Assembly: GCA_011799875.1 (NCBI GenBank)
Contig: CM022297.1
Location: forward strand, 515,223,257-515,287,256
Reading direction: 5' to 3'
Origin: Thinopyrum elongatum
Taxonomy: Eukaryota; Streptophyta; Magnoliopsida; Poales; Poaceae
DNA: 64,000 nucleotides
The notes under the pieces are model-generated. The model saw nothing but the letters and a program-made list of their open reading frames with translations, made no database searches and was not told the DNA's origin. Position numbers and translations under genes: made by a program. Of this stretch, positions 29,941 through 42,285 are shown piece by piece. Position 1 is the stretch's first letter. Each line of letters starts with the position of its first letter.

Positions 29941-32260
29941 GTGATGGTCAACATCATAGATCTTCCTCCGCGATGGGTGGGTGATGCACGGCGAGTACAA
30001 TGTTCCACGAGATATGCATGTTGTGGGCCTCTTCCGGCTCGGAATCTATGTTGTGATAGCTCAGCCCATGTGAACATGTCAGACCAAGGTATTAGCCCAA
30101 CCCACCACAAGATTGCCTTCAGGCTGACCCGACGTGGCAATTTCCCCCATGCAAGTGCTGACGACAGTGTCGTCCATGAAGGGGTCACACTTCGGAGTTG
30201 CGTGCCAGGTGGTCACACCTGCCACCACACATTCAGACATGTAAGAGGATCCACACACTTCGGAGCTGCATATTGCCTATTTAAATATCCCACCACACTT
30301 GGTGGCATTGCTACCCCCCAAGGCCCACGACCGCCCTAACCCTGGCCTCGTTTATCTGAAGATCTAGGCCTTTGACTTTCGCCGGACGGACTTTAACCAA
30401 CGTTCTTTTCCATTTGGTTGTGATAGGTCATCCCATACGAACTCTACAGAACAAGGTCCGGGCCCAACCCACCACAAAATTCCCTCCCGTGTCGACCCGA
30501 CGTGGTTGTTTCCCCCCTCCAAGTGCTGGCGGCAGTGCCATCCGTGATGGGGGTCACACTCCGAAGCTGCGTGCGGGATGACACTGAATTGAGCACGCTC
30601 TGAGTGTTCAAGAATATTCATGCAACACCAAAACTGCAAAACATTACTTCAGTGTCATCGCCGTCCATGAGGGGGGCCACACTCCGGAGCTGCGTATTGC
30701 CTCGGGACCTTGCACAGTGTCGTCATATGGCCCTTGTAGGGTGCGGTGAAAGTTTTAGTGCGTTTCGCAGAAGCCTGACCGGAGGTCGCTTGTAAACTGC
30801 ACCTCCGTGGTTTGTCAAATGCGGGAAATTACAGATCTGCAAGGCGGCCACCTGAACTGATGTGCAGAAGTGGTTTGTCATATCATATATGATGTCTTTG
30901 CAGTATGTGTAGGCCTAGTGCAACCCAAGGAGGGGCATGCCCCACCACCGGGAGGCGAATGTACCTCGGCGCCATGCCAGATCTAGCCGTTAAAATCCAC
31001 GTGAAACCATACTATGCCGGAAATCCTCGGGACCTGGCATGGTGTAGTCATTTGGCCCTTGTAGGGTGTGGTAAAAGTTTGAGCATGTTTCGCAGAAGCC
31101 TGACCGGAGGCCGCTTGTAAACTACACCATCTCTAAGGTAGTATCTGGTTATCGAGAGAGAACGTGTCCGGTTTTGTGAAGGAATTGTGCTGCCCGTTGC
31201 TCCGTTGGCTATTTCAACCCTCCATCACACTTGTATACATAAATTAAGACACAAATGCATGTTTTGGTGGCATTGCTACCCAGGCCCCCGACCGACCTAA
31301 CCGTAGCCCCGTTGACCCGGAGATCTAGGCCTTTGACATTCACCGGATGGCCTTTGACCAACGGACTTTTCCACCTGGTTGTGATAGGCCAGCCCATAGG
31401 AACATTTCAGAACAAGGTCTGGGCCCAACCCACCATCAGATCCCCCTCGTGTCGACCCGACGCGGCCGTTTCCCCCCTCCAAGTGCCGGCGGAAGAGCCT
31501 TCCGTGAAGGGGGTCACACTCTNNNNNNNNNNNNNNNNNNNNNNNNNNNNNNNNNNNNNNNNNNNNNNNNNNNNNNNNNNNNNNNNNNNNNNNNNNNNNN
31601 NNNNNNNNNNNNNNNNNNNNNNNNNNNNNNNNNNNNNNNNNNNNNNNNNNNNNNNNNNNNNNNNNNNNNNNNNNNNNNNNNNNNNNNNNNNNNNNNNNNN
31701 NNNNNNNNNNNNNNNNNNNNNNNNNNNNNNNNNNNNNNNNNNNNNNNTATATCACATGTGTCTGCACTGTGTTAAAACATTTATGAATGTCATGCTACGA
31801 GTGTTCAGAAAATTCAGCAAAGCCAAAAACCGCAGAGGGATTACTTCGATTTCATGTCGTCCGTGAGGGGAGGGGGGGGGGGGCTCACACGAGACGCGTA
31901 GTTGCCCTTAAGACATGCACCACACTTAGACATGTAGGAGGGACCAGCGCGATGCTCTGGGTGGCATTGATACCCACGAAGGCCCCCGGCCGGCCACCAT
32001 GGCCCAGTTGACCAGCGTTTCTACGCCTTAGGACGTAGAGGGACGGGATTGACCAATGGACGTTTTCACCGGTTGTGATAGGTCAGCATAGGAACACTTG
32101 AGAACAAGGTTTGGGCCAACACCCACCATAAGAGTCCCTCCGTGTAGACCCAACGTGGCCGTTTTCCCCCTTCAAGTGCCGACGGCATCAGCGTCATGCA
32201 GGGGTCACACTCCGGAGCCTGGGTTGCCGGGTGTTTGCGCCTACCACCACAATCTTGAAA
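29940..32260. repeat. divergent tandem blocks inside E
   Basis: A block recurs with TTGTGATAG at about 30051, 30418, 31379 and 32073. Its order is GCATTGCTACCC, TTTGAC, TTGTGATAGG, GGGCCCAACCCA, GTCGACCCGACG, CCAAGTGC and GTCACACTCCGGAG. A second block (CCCTTGTAGGGTG with TTTCGCAGAAGCCTGACCGG) occurs at about 30731 and 31056. Spacing is irregular and the copies are diverged. The short frames here are shadows. The blocks may be diverged subterminal or promoter repeats. Confidence 0.65.
31523..31747. other. assembly gap (225 N)
   Basis: Both flanks continue the same strand of element E. In the complete copy the corresponding stretch is about 54617-54809, close to 190 bp, so the gap size is realistic. 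Confidence 0.99.
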
Positions 32261-32700
32261 TAATGTGAGGATGTAGATATAAAAATTTGTCTCGATTGGC
32301 CAAGGAACTGAAAAATATTACAAAAAAATTAAAAACAAAGGGTGTTTTCTGTAAATTTGAAGCAAACATGATTAAGTTGTCAAAGTTTGAAAAAAAACCT
32401 AGCATAGCAACAGGAATCCTTTCAAGAGTATGATAAAAACAACCATATAAAATTTGTCAAAATCGATCCAAGTATCAATTACTTTGATTTTCACACAAGT
32501 ATAAAGCCTATATGCCAGAAGTATATGAGGGTCACATTTATAACTTAAAAAAAACACAAAACAAAATGGATATCATAATCCATGAAAAAATTCTACCCCA
32601 ATCGATGTATAATTTTGGGTATGTTTAAGTTTAGATAAGTTAGATTAAATCATTCAAATTTAACTTTGAAAAAAATAAAAATAATTTAAAATAAAAAAAC
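32261..32700. other. AT-rich region before the right subterminal array of E
   Basis: No ORF. Matches 55320-55745 and, inverted, 32905-33330 and 45280-45720. This copy has visibly more single-base differences than the others, suggesting low consensus quality. Confidence 0.7.
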
Positions 32701-32730
32701 CAGAATGATATCTATGCCGACGGCTGACGT
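32700..32730. other. fold-back junction between E(+) and E(-)
   Basis: Up to about 32711 the sequence follows E(+) (matching 55740-55765). From ATCTATGCCGACGG onward it follows E(-), matching about 45085 onward. The two share ATCTATGCC at the switch point, a subterminal repeat unit. The E(-) side starts about 190 bp closer to the element end than the E(+) side reached. Confidence 0.75.
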
Positions 32731-35700
32731 GGCATATATCATCTGGTACTCAGGAGCTGCACGTCGCAGAGCTATGCGACGGCAAAGCCGGCAATAGTTT
32801 TCCATCTATGCCTACGGCAAGGCCGTGCATAGCCCCCCACGTGGCGCCTCCTGGTAGCCCCGAGAACTATGCCTACGTCATGGCCGTAGGCATAGATTCA
32901 TCTGTTTTTTATTTTAAATTATTTTTATTTTTTCAAGTTAAAATTGAATGATTTAAATCTAACTTATCTAAACTTAAACATACACATATACATCGACTTG
33001 GGGTAGAATTTTTCATGGATTATGAATATCCAGTTGTTTTTTTTTTTATTATGTTAGAAATGTGACCTCATTTACTTCTGCATATAGGTCTTTATACTTT
33101 GTTAAAATCATAAGTAATTGATACTTGGATCGATTTGACAAATTTTATATGGTTTTTTATCAGAATCTTGAAAGGATTCTGTTGCTATGCTATGTTTCAA
33201 ATTTGAACAAACTTAAATCATGTTTGCTTCAAATTTACAGAAAACACCCTTTTGTTTTGAATTTTTTGTATATTTTTCATTCCTTGGCCAATCGAGACAA
33301 ATTTTATATCTACATCCATCAGATTATTTCAAGGATGTGGTGGTAGGCGCAAACACCCGGCAACAGGCTCGGAGTGTGACCCCTTCATGGACGATGATGC
33401 CGTCGGCACTTGAAGGGGGAAAACGGCCACGTTGGGTCGACACGGAGGGAATCTTATGGTGGGTTTGGCCCAAACCTTGTTCTCAAGTGTTCCTAGGGCT
33501 GACCATCACAAACCAGGTGAAAACGTCCATTGGTCAAATCCCGTCCAGCGAAAGTCAAAGGCGTAGATCTCTGGGTAACTGGTCCAGGGTTAGGCCGGCC
33601 GGGGGCCCTTCGGGGGGTAGCAATGCCACCAGAGCATCGCGCTGGGTCCCATACATGTCTTAAGGTGTGGTGTCATGTCTGAAGAGGCAATACGGTCTCG
33701 TGTGAGCCCCCCCCCCCCCCCCTCACGGACGACAATGAAATCGAAGTAATCCTCTGCGGTTTTGCGTTGCATGAATATTTCTGAACACTGGAGCATGATC
33801 AATTCATGAAATTTTTACACAGTGCAGACACATGTGATATAAAGGCGTGGCAATTTCTTATATTTTTTAAAGATGCAAGAGTATGTGAAAAAAATGCCCA
33901 CTACGAGTGTTCTTCGCGTGTCTAGAGTGTGGCTAGGGGCCTTCGGGGCTAGCTATGCCACCAAATCTTGCGCTGGGTCCTCTTACATATTGGAAAGTGT
34001 TGGTGTCAGGTGCAAACACCCGTCATGCGGCTCCAGAGTGTGACCCCCTTACGGAAGGCTCTTCCGCCGGCACTTGGAGGGGGAAACGGCGCGTCGCGGG
34101 TCGACACGAGGGGGATCTGATGGTGGGTTGGGCCCAGACCTTGTTCTGAAATGTTCCTATGGGCTGGCCTATCACAACCAGGTGGAAAAGTCCGTTGGTC
34201 AAAGGCCATCGGTGAATGTCAAAGGCCTAGATCTCCGGGTCAAGGGGCTACGGTTAGGTCGGTCGGGGGCCTGGGTAGCAATGCCACCAAAACATGCATT
34301 TGTGTCTTAATTTATGTATACAAGTGTGATGGAGGGTTGAAATAGCAACGGAGCAACGGGCAGCACAATTCCTTCACAAAAAACGGACAACGTTCTCTCT
34401 CGATAACCAGATTACTACCTTAGAGATGGTGTAGTTTACAAGCGGCCTCCGGTCAGGCTTCTGCGAAACATGCTCAAACTTTTACCACACCTACAGGGCC
34501 AAATGACTACACCATGCCAGGTCCCGAGGATTTCCGGCATAGTATGGTTTCACGTGGATTTTAACGGCTAGATCTGGCATGGGCCGAGGTACATTCGCCT
34601 CCCGGTGGTGGGGCATGCCCCTCCTGGGTTGCACTAGGCCTACACATACTGCAAAGACATCATATATGATATGACAAACCACTTCTGCACATCAGTTCAG
34701 GTGGGCCGCCTTGCAGATCTGTAATTTCCCGCATTTGACAAACCACGGAGGTGCAGTTTACAAACGACCTCCGGTCAGGCTTCTGCGAAACGCACTAAAA
34801 CTTTCACCGCACCCTACAAGGGCCATATGACGACACTGTGCAAGGTCCCGAGGCAATACGCAGCTCCGGAGTGTGGCCCCCCTATGGACGGCGATGACAC
34901 TGAAGTAATGTTTTGCAGTTTTGTGTGTTGCATGAATATTCTTGAACACTCAGAGCGTGCTCAATTCAGTGTCATCCCGACGCAGCTTCGGAGTGTGACC
35001 CCCATCACGGATGGCACTGCCGCCAGCACTTGGAGGGGGAAACAACCACGTGGGTCGACACGGGAGGGAATTTGTGGTGGGTTGGGCCCGGACCTGTTCT
35101 GTAGAGTTCGTATGGGATGACCTATCACAACCAAATGGAAAAGAACGTTGGTTAAAGTCGTCCGGCGAAAGTCAAAGGCTAGATCTTCAGATAAACGAGG
35201 CCAGGGTTAGGGCGGTCGTGGGCCTGGGGGGTAGCAATGCCCCAAGTGTGGTGGGATATTTAAATAGGCAATATGCAGCTCCGAAGTGTGTGTGGATCTC
35301 TTACATGTCTGAATGTGTGGTGGCAGGTGTGACCACCTGGCACGCAACTCCGAAGTGTGACCCCTTCATGGACGACACTGTCGTCAGCACTTGCATGGGG
35401 GAAATTGCCACGTCGGGTCAGCCTGAAGGCAATCTTGTGGTGGGTTGGGCTAATACTTGGTCTGACATGTTCACATGGGCTGAGCTATCACAAACTAGAT
35501 TCCCAGCCGGAAGAGGCCCACAACATGCATATCTCGTGGAACATTGTACTCGCCGTGCATCACCCACCCATCGCGGAGGAAGATCTATGATGTTGACCAC
35601 ACACGTGTTATGTTCGGCCTCACAACCCCCTCCGAGATGCATTGTGCAGTTGTGAGACGACGATGATGAACGCCGGTTCTTCCTCGACCTCCACGACGCG

Positions 35701-38700
35701 AGCCGATAGTTAATTTGAGTTTCGTGTTTCGAAAGCCGAACGAAACGTGTGGGCTCTGCTCGACACCATGCCGTGTTCCAAAGCCAGACGAAACAGCACA
35801 CGATGCTTTCGAAACCCAGCCCATCGGCCCGCCAACATATATATTATTTCCTTTTGTTTTCACCGGGAAAAAAACAGCCCGCGGAATGAAATCAGAATTA
35901 GAAAAAAAAAAAGAAAAATAGTCAAGAGAGAGGACCCACACACTCAATTTCAGTTTCACTTATTCTCATTGGTGGATCCATGTGTGCCACGGATCGATGA
36001 CCTGGCTCACATCCTACCATCCATTTGTGCCCAGGAATCCCACAATCCCACATCCATCCATCCATCCGACCCACTGAACGCACCACCACACACACTCTCT
36101 CTGCTCCAACCCACCAAACTCGTCGCCTCCTCTCTCTCTCCCCCCGAACCCCTCTCTCCCTCGCCGCCGCGCCGCCACCCACACGCGGTTCAGGCGAGCT
36201 CGGCCGCGCGCAGCACGCCGGCGAGATCCCCTTGGTTCGCGTCTGCCTTACCTGTGCAGATCCGCGGCTCCCCACTGGCTAGGGTTTTGCATCCCCTTTT
36301 GTTCGCGGGATCCACCACGGTAGGCCACGGCGAGGCCAGAGGTGACCGGATCCAGCACTGGTAACCCTCCCCCCTCCTTCTTCGCCCACCATCTCCTCCT
36401 CACCTCACCTCACCTCATCTCTTCTTTCCTTCTGTGCAGATCGCCATGGGCGTCGCGACGACGGCAGGAGGGGCGACCTCCGTGGGGCGGGACGCCGCCA
36501 TGCAGATGGATCCCTTGTCCCCCACCGCGCAGCGGCCTCATGGAGCCTCCAAGCGCCCCAAACCCTAGCGGAGAGAGAGAGACTGCTCCTAGTACAGCAC
36601 GCCATGGAAGGTTTTTTTTTTGGGTCTTTTTTTTGTCTGTTTCTCTTCCCGATCTAAACATGTGGAAGGCCCTTTTCCTCACATGTTTTCATTCCCCTTC
36701 CTCTGTTTTGTGCAGGTTGCTCTAATGGCGAAGCTTCTGCAGGACGCCTCCCACCCCTCCCCTGCATCCACCTCCTACCCCCATACAGGTGAGCTACAAC
36801 CTCTCTTTCTAGCCCTTGCAAATCTGATCTGAAGTGGACATAGCAATTGTCATGGACACTACATAACAGCAAGTATGGTTCAGTTTTTGTGTGAAATTCG
36901 ATTGTCATTGTGCTTTTTGATGCTTGCTTCAGAAAGATAAAATCATGGATAGATAGAAGATGGAAACAGTGAGCTTCCTTTCAAGTTAGTAATACTAAAA
37001 ATCATTTGGCTCATCAATTTTTCATGTCGTGTTAAATCCGCTCCATTGCAATCTGGCTATGTATGATGGTTTGGTACAGTTTGCATGGATGAGTATACGT
37101 AGTTACGTACACATGTGTTCTGCAGTTGTTATTCTTCTTGGGTTGCTGCACTTAGTCTAGAGATACAACAACATTAGTTAGGTCCATGGATAGATGGATT
37201 CAACACTACAAACTAGAGTGCTAGCAACACAACAAAAAAAACCTTGTGATTGATTCTGTTGACGCTAGCATGCTCTGTTAGTTTTGGAGCCCAACCATGG
37301 ACTGTACGTACTAAGCTAGCTCAAGCACACACACAGGCAGCTGATTTATTCTGTAGATACTAGCAGCAGCACGCGTGTCTCCTATACTAGCTTGCTTAAT
37401 TTCTGTACTAGATCAACGACACTAGCCACACACTGTTTGTTATATTCGGAGCAGCAGGCATCCGTGGACGATGACGACAACCAGGTCATCCACCGCCACG
37501 AATCCACGACGACGCCCCGCACATGGTCCAACTCGACTACAACATCCTCACCGTGTGACGGCGACGTGGTCGTGTGCGGCATCGACTACAACCTCTCTCC
37601 TGTGAATCCGTCTTACCTCTAGCTCCCTCTCTTGTGCTGCTATATTAGTACCTTGCTCTGTTTCATGCGCATGGGTGATTTTGTTTGTGCTTGCCGTGCT
37701 TGTGTCATGGAAAAGATCATTCCTATTTATTTGTGCTCTTTCTTTATTATCACGAGTTGCAAAATTAGTAGTGGGAAGTAAACTTTTGTAACTTGTTGGT
37801 TTGAACCAATGGAACTACTGTTATATTTGATTTGTCGCTTAACTAGTGCTGCAATGATGGGATCGAATGATTGCATGACCCTACTGTTGGTCTATCATTG
37901 CATTATCTTGGTCTTATAGATGTTATTGTTCCTGTCATATAGCACATGCTAGTTTCTTTATTGGCGGCTGCTGGTTCTGTTTGTTCATATGCATAAGTGC
38001 TACGTTTTCTTTGTCATCTTAAGGATATAGTCCTTCATTTGTATATAGCGTAACTCTTATTGATCAACATATACGATTCATCTCTTTACTGCAATTACTC
38101 GTGTTCATGATTTGCTCGTAGTGGTATAAAATTATAGTTTCTTTTCAAGCTGGTATCTGTGTTTGATATATACTAGTCTTTATCTAAATACCATGTATTG
38201 GTATTTCTGTATGGTTTAGTACATCATCTACTGGTGGTTTAGTTATATGGTTTAGTCCTGATGGTTGCATGTAGTGATAACCCAAGCTTAATTGAGGGAT
38301 CCCCTATCATGGAGTTAGTGCTAATTTGAGTTGATTTAGGGTTTGGCTTTGATCCATACTTTGCTGGCTCTACTTCTGTCTTGGGTTATTCCTTGCTGCC
38401 AATTGAACCGTTTCCTTTTGGCCTAGCTGGTTACTGTGCCATTGGCCCCATTTACATAGTGTTGGCTCTCTTCTACTATTTCTTTGATCAACTTAACCTG
38501 ATTGGGGTTTGACTAATGTTCCAAACTCCTAAGTGCTAGCTCCTACAGCGAAGGCATTTCCTTAGGGGAATGCACATTTTAACCTTAATCAAGTTTTTCC
38601 TGTTTGTGGTTTCTTGTTTTGGCAGTTAATGAACTGGAAGAAAGAAGCAGAAGATGAAGAACTAGATAGTTTAGTGTAGGTTTAGTTTAGGACTTTTCCT

Positions 38701-39421
38701 TCTTTTATTTCTTTTTCCTCAATTGTAATTCCTGAATTTGTAATTGACATTTATAATATAAAAAGTCTATTGTTTCTTATTAGACCAAATAATTTTAATG
38801 TTTCATTTATTGAATGTAATTTCTTTATTCAATTTTTGCAAATCACTTGTATTATTATTCATGAATATAGCTTCGAGCTATGTCGACGGCTTTGCCGTCG
38901 GCATAGATGTGCTACTAGCTCATACTGCCACGTGGCAGCTCTTGATAGCTCCTGGTCGAGGACTATGCCTACGGCAAAGCCGTCGGCATAGTTTGCATCT
39001 ATGCCTACGGCAATGCCGTAGGCATAGTCCATGACCACGAGCAACCATGAGCGCCACATGGCATTCTATGTCGACGGCAAAGTCGTAGGCATAGATTTGC
39101 ATATATGCCGACGGCAAAGCCGTAGGCATAGCATGCCACGTGGCAGCTCATGGTTGGTCGGACTTCGCAACGGCGCCGTCAGCTGCCGTCTCGTCCTTTT
39201 TTTGCCGACGGTGAATCTATGCCGACGGCCGTACGGAAGCCGTCGGCATAGACGTCTATGCCGACGGCTTTTCTATCCCGACGGCATCCCGGGGTACGCC
39301 GACGATATTGTTGCCGACGGCCCTATGCCGACGGTGGCCGTCGGCATAGGCCTATTCCCGACGGGAAACTGGCCTATGCCGACGGCCTGGGCCGTCGGCA
39401 TAGTAGGTCATTCTGGTAGTG
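32712..39421 (-). mobile_element. CACTA element E, inverted copy 2
   Basis: Reverse complement of E, missing about 265 bp at its right end and ending GGTCATTCTGGTAGTG at 39421, followed by gct. It contains the same parts in reverse order: tandem blocks (about 33330-35620), leader (35700-36430), first exons (36440-36800), AT-rich cargo (36800-38870) and left subterminal array (38875-39421). At 38425, 39277 and 34764 it carries the variants shared with 61641-64000 rather than with copy 1. Single-base deletions relative to copy 1 are frequent. Confidence 0.85.
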
Positions 39422-39464
39422 GCTGTCCCCTGCTATGTACTCCCTTTGTAAACTCGAACCTGAA

Positions 39465-40189
39465 TCAAGGCGGGGGGTGCGGCGCCGTCGTCGCTCGACG
39501 ATAATAGAAGGGGGACGTGGTCCGACTCAATCCTCATGGTGGCCTGAAGAATAGCTAGGGGAAAACGCAACTTCCACTCAGGGGACATGAAACCCCTATC
39601 AAGAACACTCCGGGTTGGGGCCACCTGGCGATTGGTCCGAGTGAACCTCGCCCCAACATGGTCCAGCTCTCGAAGACCGAGATCAGCAATCGAATCATTG
39701 AATCGCTGCATGCCCGGGACATCCACCCGGGCATTACTCTTGTCAGACGGAGAATGAATCGGGTTAAAGTCCCCAGCAATAATCATGGGGAGGTTAGTCG
39801 CGAGATTTTCACTCATAGTTCATCGAGGAAGGCCGGAGAACGACTATGGTCTGCCGGTCCGTAGACCACAATCACTTCCCACTTGAAGTTGATTGCTCTC
39901 TCCCATACTTCCATACTAAAGAGAACTTGCCCCGGTCCATGGAGCCGACTTCGAGGTGGTACCACTAACACTAAGAGGATACCACCGGAGTGACCAGCCC
40001 ACCACACAGATGGCAGCCAGTGCCAGGCAAACAGGTGCCTACTAAGGCGCTCCGCTCAGCTAACGAGAATTCCGTTTGATCGTCTCCTGGATCACCACAA
40101 TGTCGATACACTCCTCCCTCATGTACTCCACAAGATGCCTGCGGCGCCATCATGGCCGAGGCCCCGCCGGTTCCAAAAGAGCGGTGCAT
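39465..40189 (-). pseudogene. LINE X ORF2 endonuclease, inverted copy
   Basis: Matches the 25270-26001 pseudogene: MIIAGDFNPIHSPSDK, DHVGARFTRTN and ESDHVPLLL are readable in the 39433-39816 frame. The N-terminal half is spread over several frames because of single-base indels relative to the 25.3-kb copy (for example in FWNLRG and the VIQETM segment). Given the quality of this block, the extra frameshifts are likely consensus errors. Confidence 0.75.
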
Positions 40190-41485
40190 CTATTCGGCTA
40201 GGGGGTCCTCCCTGGACCCCACGGTGATAGAGGCACTAAGCGCACGACGCAACTGGGCGGTACGGGAACGGGTCCTACCTCGAACCTCCTCGGGCGCAAT
40301 AGGCCCGAGCCCCCTCAGCGAGGACGTTGGTTGAGGGTAGGAGGGGCGGCGTCATTAGTCGACGAAGTCGCCCGAGCTCTCGTCGCGGCGAGACGGCCAT
40401 CCAGGAGTTCCTTCGGTTGGATGGCCGCGATTGTTCCAAGCGGGGCCTTTCTGCCCCAAAAAACTACGCGGTGTCCGCCGCAATTTTTGCCAAATGGCCA
40501 GGGGGACACACGCGAGTGCTGGAAGGAGGGAATATCATCATCATCATCATCTAAAGAGGGGAGCGGAGGGTTTGACGGACCTGCATCGAGGTTGGCGCCG
40601 CTGCGCGGCACAGAGCCTTCTCACCGCATTGGGGGATGCCCCTTCCGGCCTGGCCGAGGACCCCAAAGCTGCGCTCTTCCGCGCCGTCATTGCCGGGGAC
40701 GAGGCCGACCTCGAGCGGCCCTTGGCTCGGGGAAGGAGGGGCGCCAGATATGCGGCGAGCGACGAGGGAGAGCACGCCACCGAGACCAGCACCTTCGCCG
40801 GCACTGCGGCAGGACGCGGGGGATGGACGAGCTGGAGGGCCTGGCGAGGCCAACCGAGGGCAAGAATGCGGGCACACAGCCAGCCCAACGCTGCTGGTGT
40901 CACTCTCTCCCTCAGCCGCGCCATCGGGGACCGGGGAGGAGAGCAGCGGCGCCACCGCCGAGCCGGAGGGATGGTTGCCGCCTCCCAGCATGGCCGCGAT
41001 GGCCACAATGTCCTCCTCTTCCTCGCAGCAGCGCCGAAGACTGACCCGCCTTCGCTTGCTTGGAGGAGTCATCCGGCCCTGAAGATTCTCTTTCCTCATC
41101 TCCGAGCCCAGGGATTGGCGTGATAGCGGGGGTGGTTGTCGTGACCTCCATCACTCCCACATCATGTGCCTTGCCCGAGCCATACCACCATCGGGCTAGG
41201 GGTACACCACGAGCGGTCCCTTCGACCGAAATGCGGAGGTCGTAACCGATGTCGTTGAAGAACACATGAACCGTGGTTTGTAGCTTGGACGAGTCGGGAG
41301 ACTTGACCTTGGGGCGGACCGCCGCCCCTTGAACAGCAAGGCCCCATCGACCTCCATGATCTTACCAAGGAGCCTAGACATATTGCGAATGACTTGCTCC
41401 TTCACGCACGGTGGAAGCACACGCCAGAGGATAGACCGTCGGAACGGAAATGTTGACAGTGAGCTTGTTGAGGGCCAAGGTGAGC
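40190..41485 (-). pseudogene. LINE X ORF1 C-terminal part, inverted copy
   Basis: Corresponds to about 23949-25269. The long frame that is open in X1 is broken here into several phases. Recognisable pieces include VKEQVIRNMSRLLGKIMEVD (about 41330-41400) and the Asp run (ATC repeats at 40534-40552). The zinc knuckles are not included in this copy. The large overlapping plus-strand frames are shadows of this GC-rich sequence. Confidence 0.7.
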
Positions 41486-41892
41486 TCGCGGATAACCACG
41501 CTCCAAGAGGAGGTCAAGGGCTTGGTGGCAATGGACGGCCGAGTGAAGCAAGTTACTAATTGTTGATGGTGAGAGTATGGAGCTGAAAGTGGTGCCGATT
41601 GTTGGGTCGCGAGGGTTGGGGAGACCACCTTGGCAATGGATGTGATCGTAGATTGGAGTGGAGAGGACTTCCAGTGCCGGCTTCTGTATCGGTTTCACGC
41701 ACTCTTGATCTACAGAAGCTTTTGAAGGAATCTTGTGTCCAATCGATGACAAGGAATGTCAGCCAAATGGTTGGAACATAGACCGACTAATTCGTAAAAT
41801 TGCACAAATCTTGACCGGAAACGTTTTTTTTTTGCCAGGCCAGATCGAATCAATGCCTCTATTTGTATTTTGTAGTACTCATTTTTAATCTA

Positions 41893-42158
41893 GGCTGCCT
41901 GCAGGGGTAGTATCATAAGTTGTATAATGTATGATACTACTGTATGATACTACCTCCGTAATTCATAGTATCATATATTAGTACTTAAATGACCTTATTT
42001 ATTGTCATGCAAGACATATAGTAGTACAATATTTATTATAATATGGTATCATGATATGATACTCAATCCTATTTTTCTTCATTAAATTCTATGTCACCTC
42101 ATCAAAATTGTCTAGTTGGCAGCATATACAAGCTATGATACTCCCATTACGGGCAGCC
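41893..42158. mobile_element. MITE-like element inside the NLR fragment
   Basis: The ends GGCTGCCTGCAGGGGTAGTA and, inverted, GGCTGCCCGTAATGGGAGTA form an imperfect inverted repeat of about 28 bp. The interior is AT-rich with ATGATACTAC repeats. I could not settle the target duplication, so the superfamily is left open. Confidence 0.65.
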
Positions 42159-42165
42159 TTATCTA

Positions 42166-42285
42166 TTTGTAACCGGAGTACTTTGATTGATGCAAAATAA
42201 GTTACTCGAAAAATAAGAAATAAAAAAAATTAACAGCCAGGCCAGATCCAATTAATAGCTTTATAAAGTACTCCGGTTAAAAATG
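42166..42285. repeat. small fold-back element inside the NLR fragment
   Basis: AACCGGAGTACTTT and AAAGTACTCCGGTT form inverted ends about 110 bp apart. The interior includes a second copy of GCCAGGCCAGATC, also found at about 41834. Together with the neighbouring MITE it separates the two halves of NB-ARC. Confidence 0.55.

Larger units (their letters stand above)
26045..32711 (+). mobile_element. CACTA element E, copy 1 (+), right end missing
   Basis: Starts CACTACCAGAATGACCTACT and follows the complete copy at 49223-56205 through to the beginning of the right subterminal region (about 32711). There the sequence turns into the inverted copy. It contains a 225-N gap. No transposase is recognised. 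In the positions I checked it belongs to the same sequence class as 49223-56205 and 44821-48986. Confidence 0.85.
39422..41485 (-). mobile_element. LINE X, 5'-cut inverted copy
   Basis: Reverse complement of about 23949-26044, from the agc flank of E back to GCGGAGCTC in ORF1, where it joins NLR sequence. At 41433 and two further sites near 41300 it shares substitutions with 59571-61640 that differ from X1. Confidence 0.85.
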
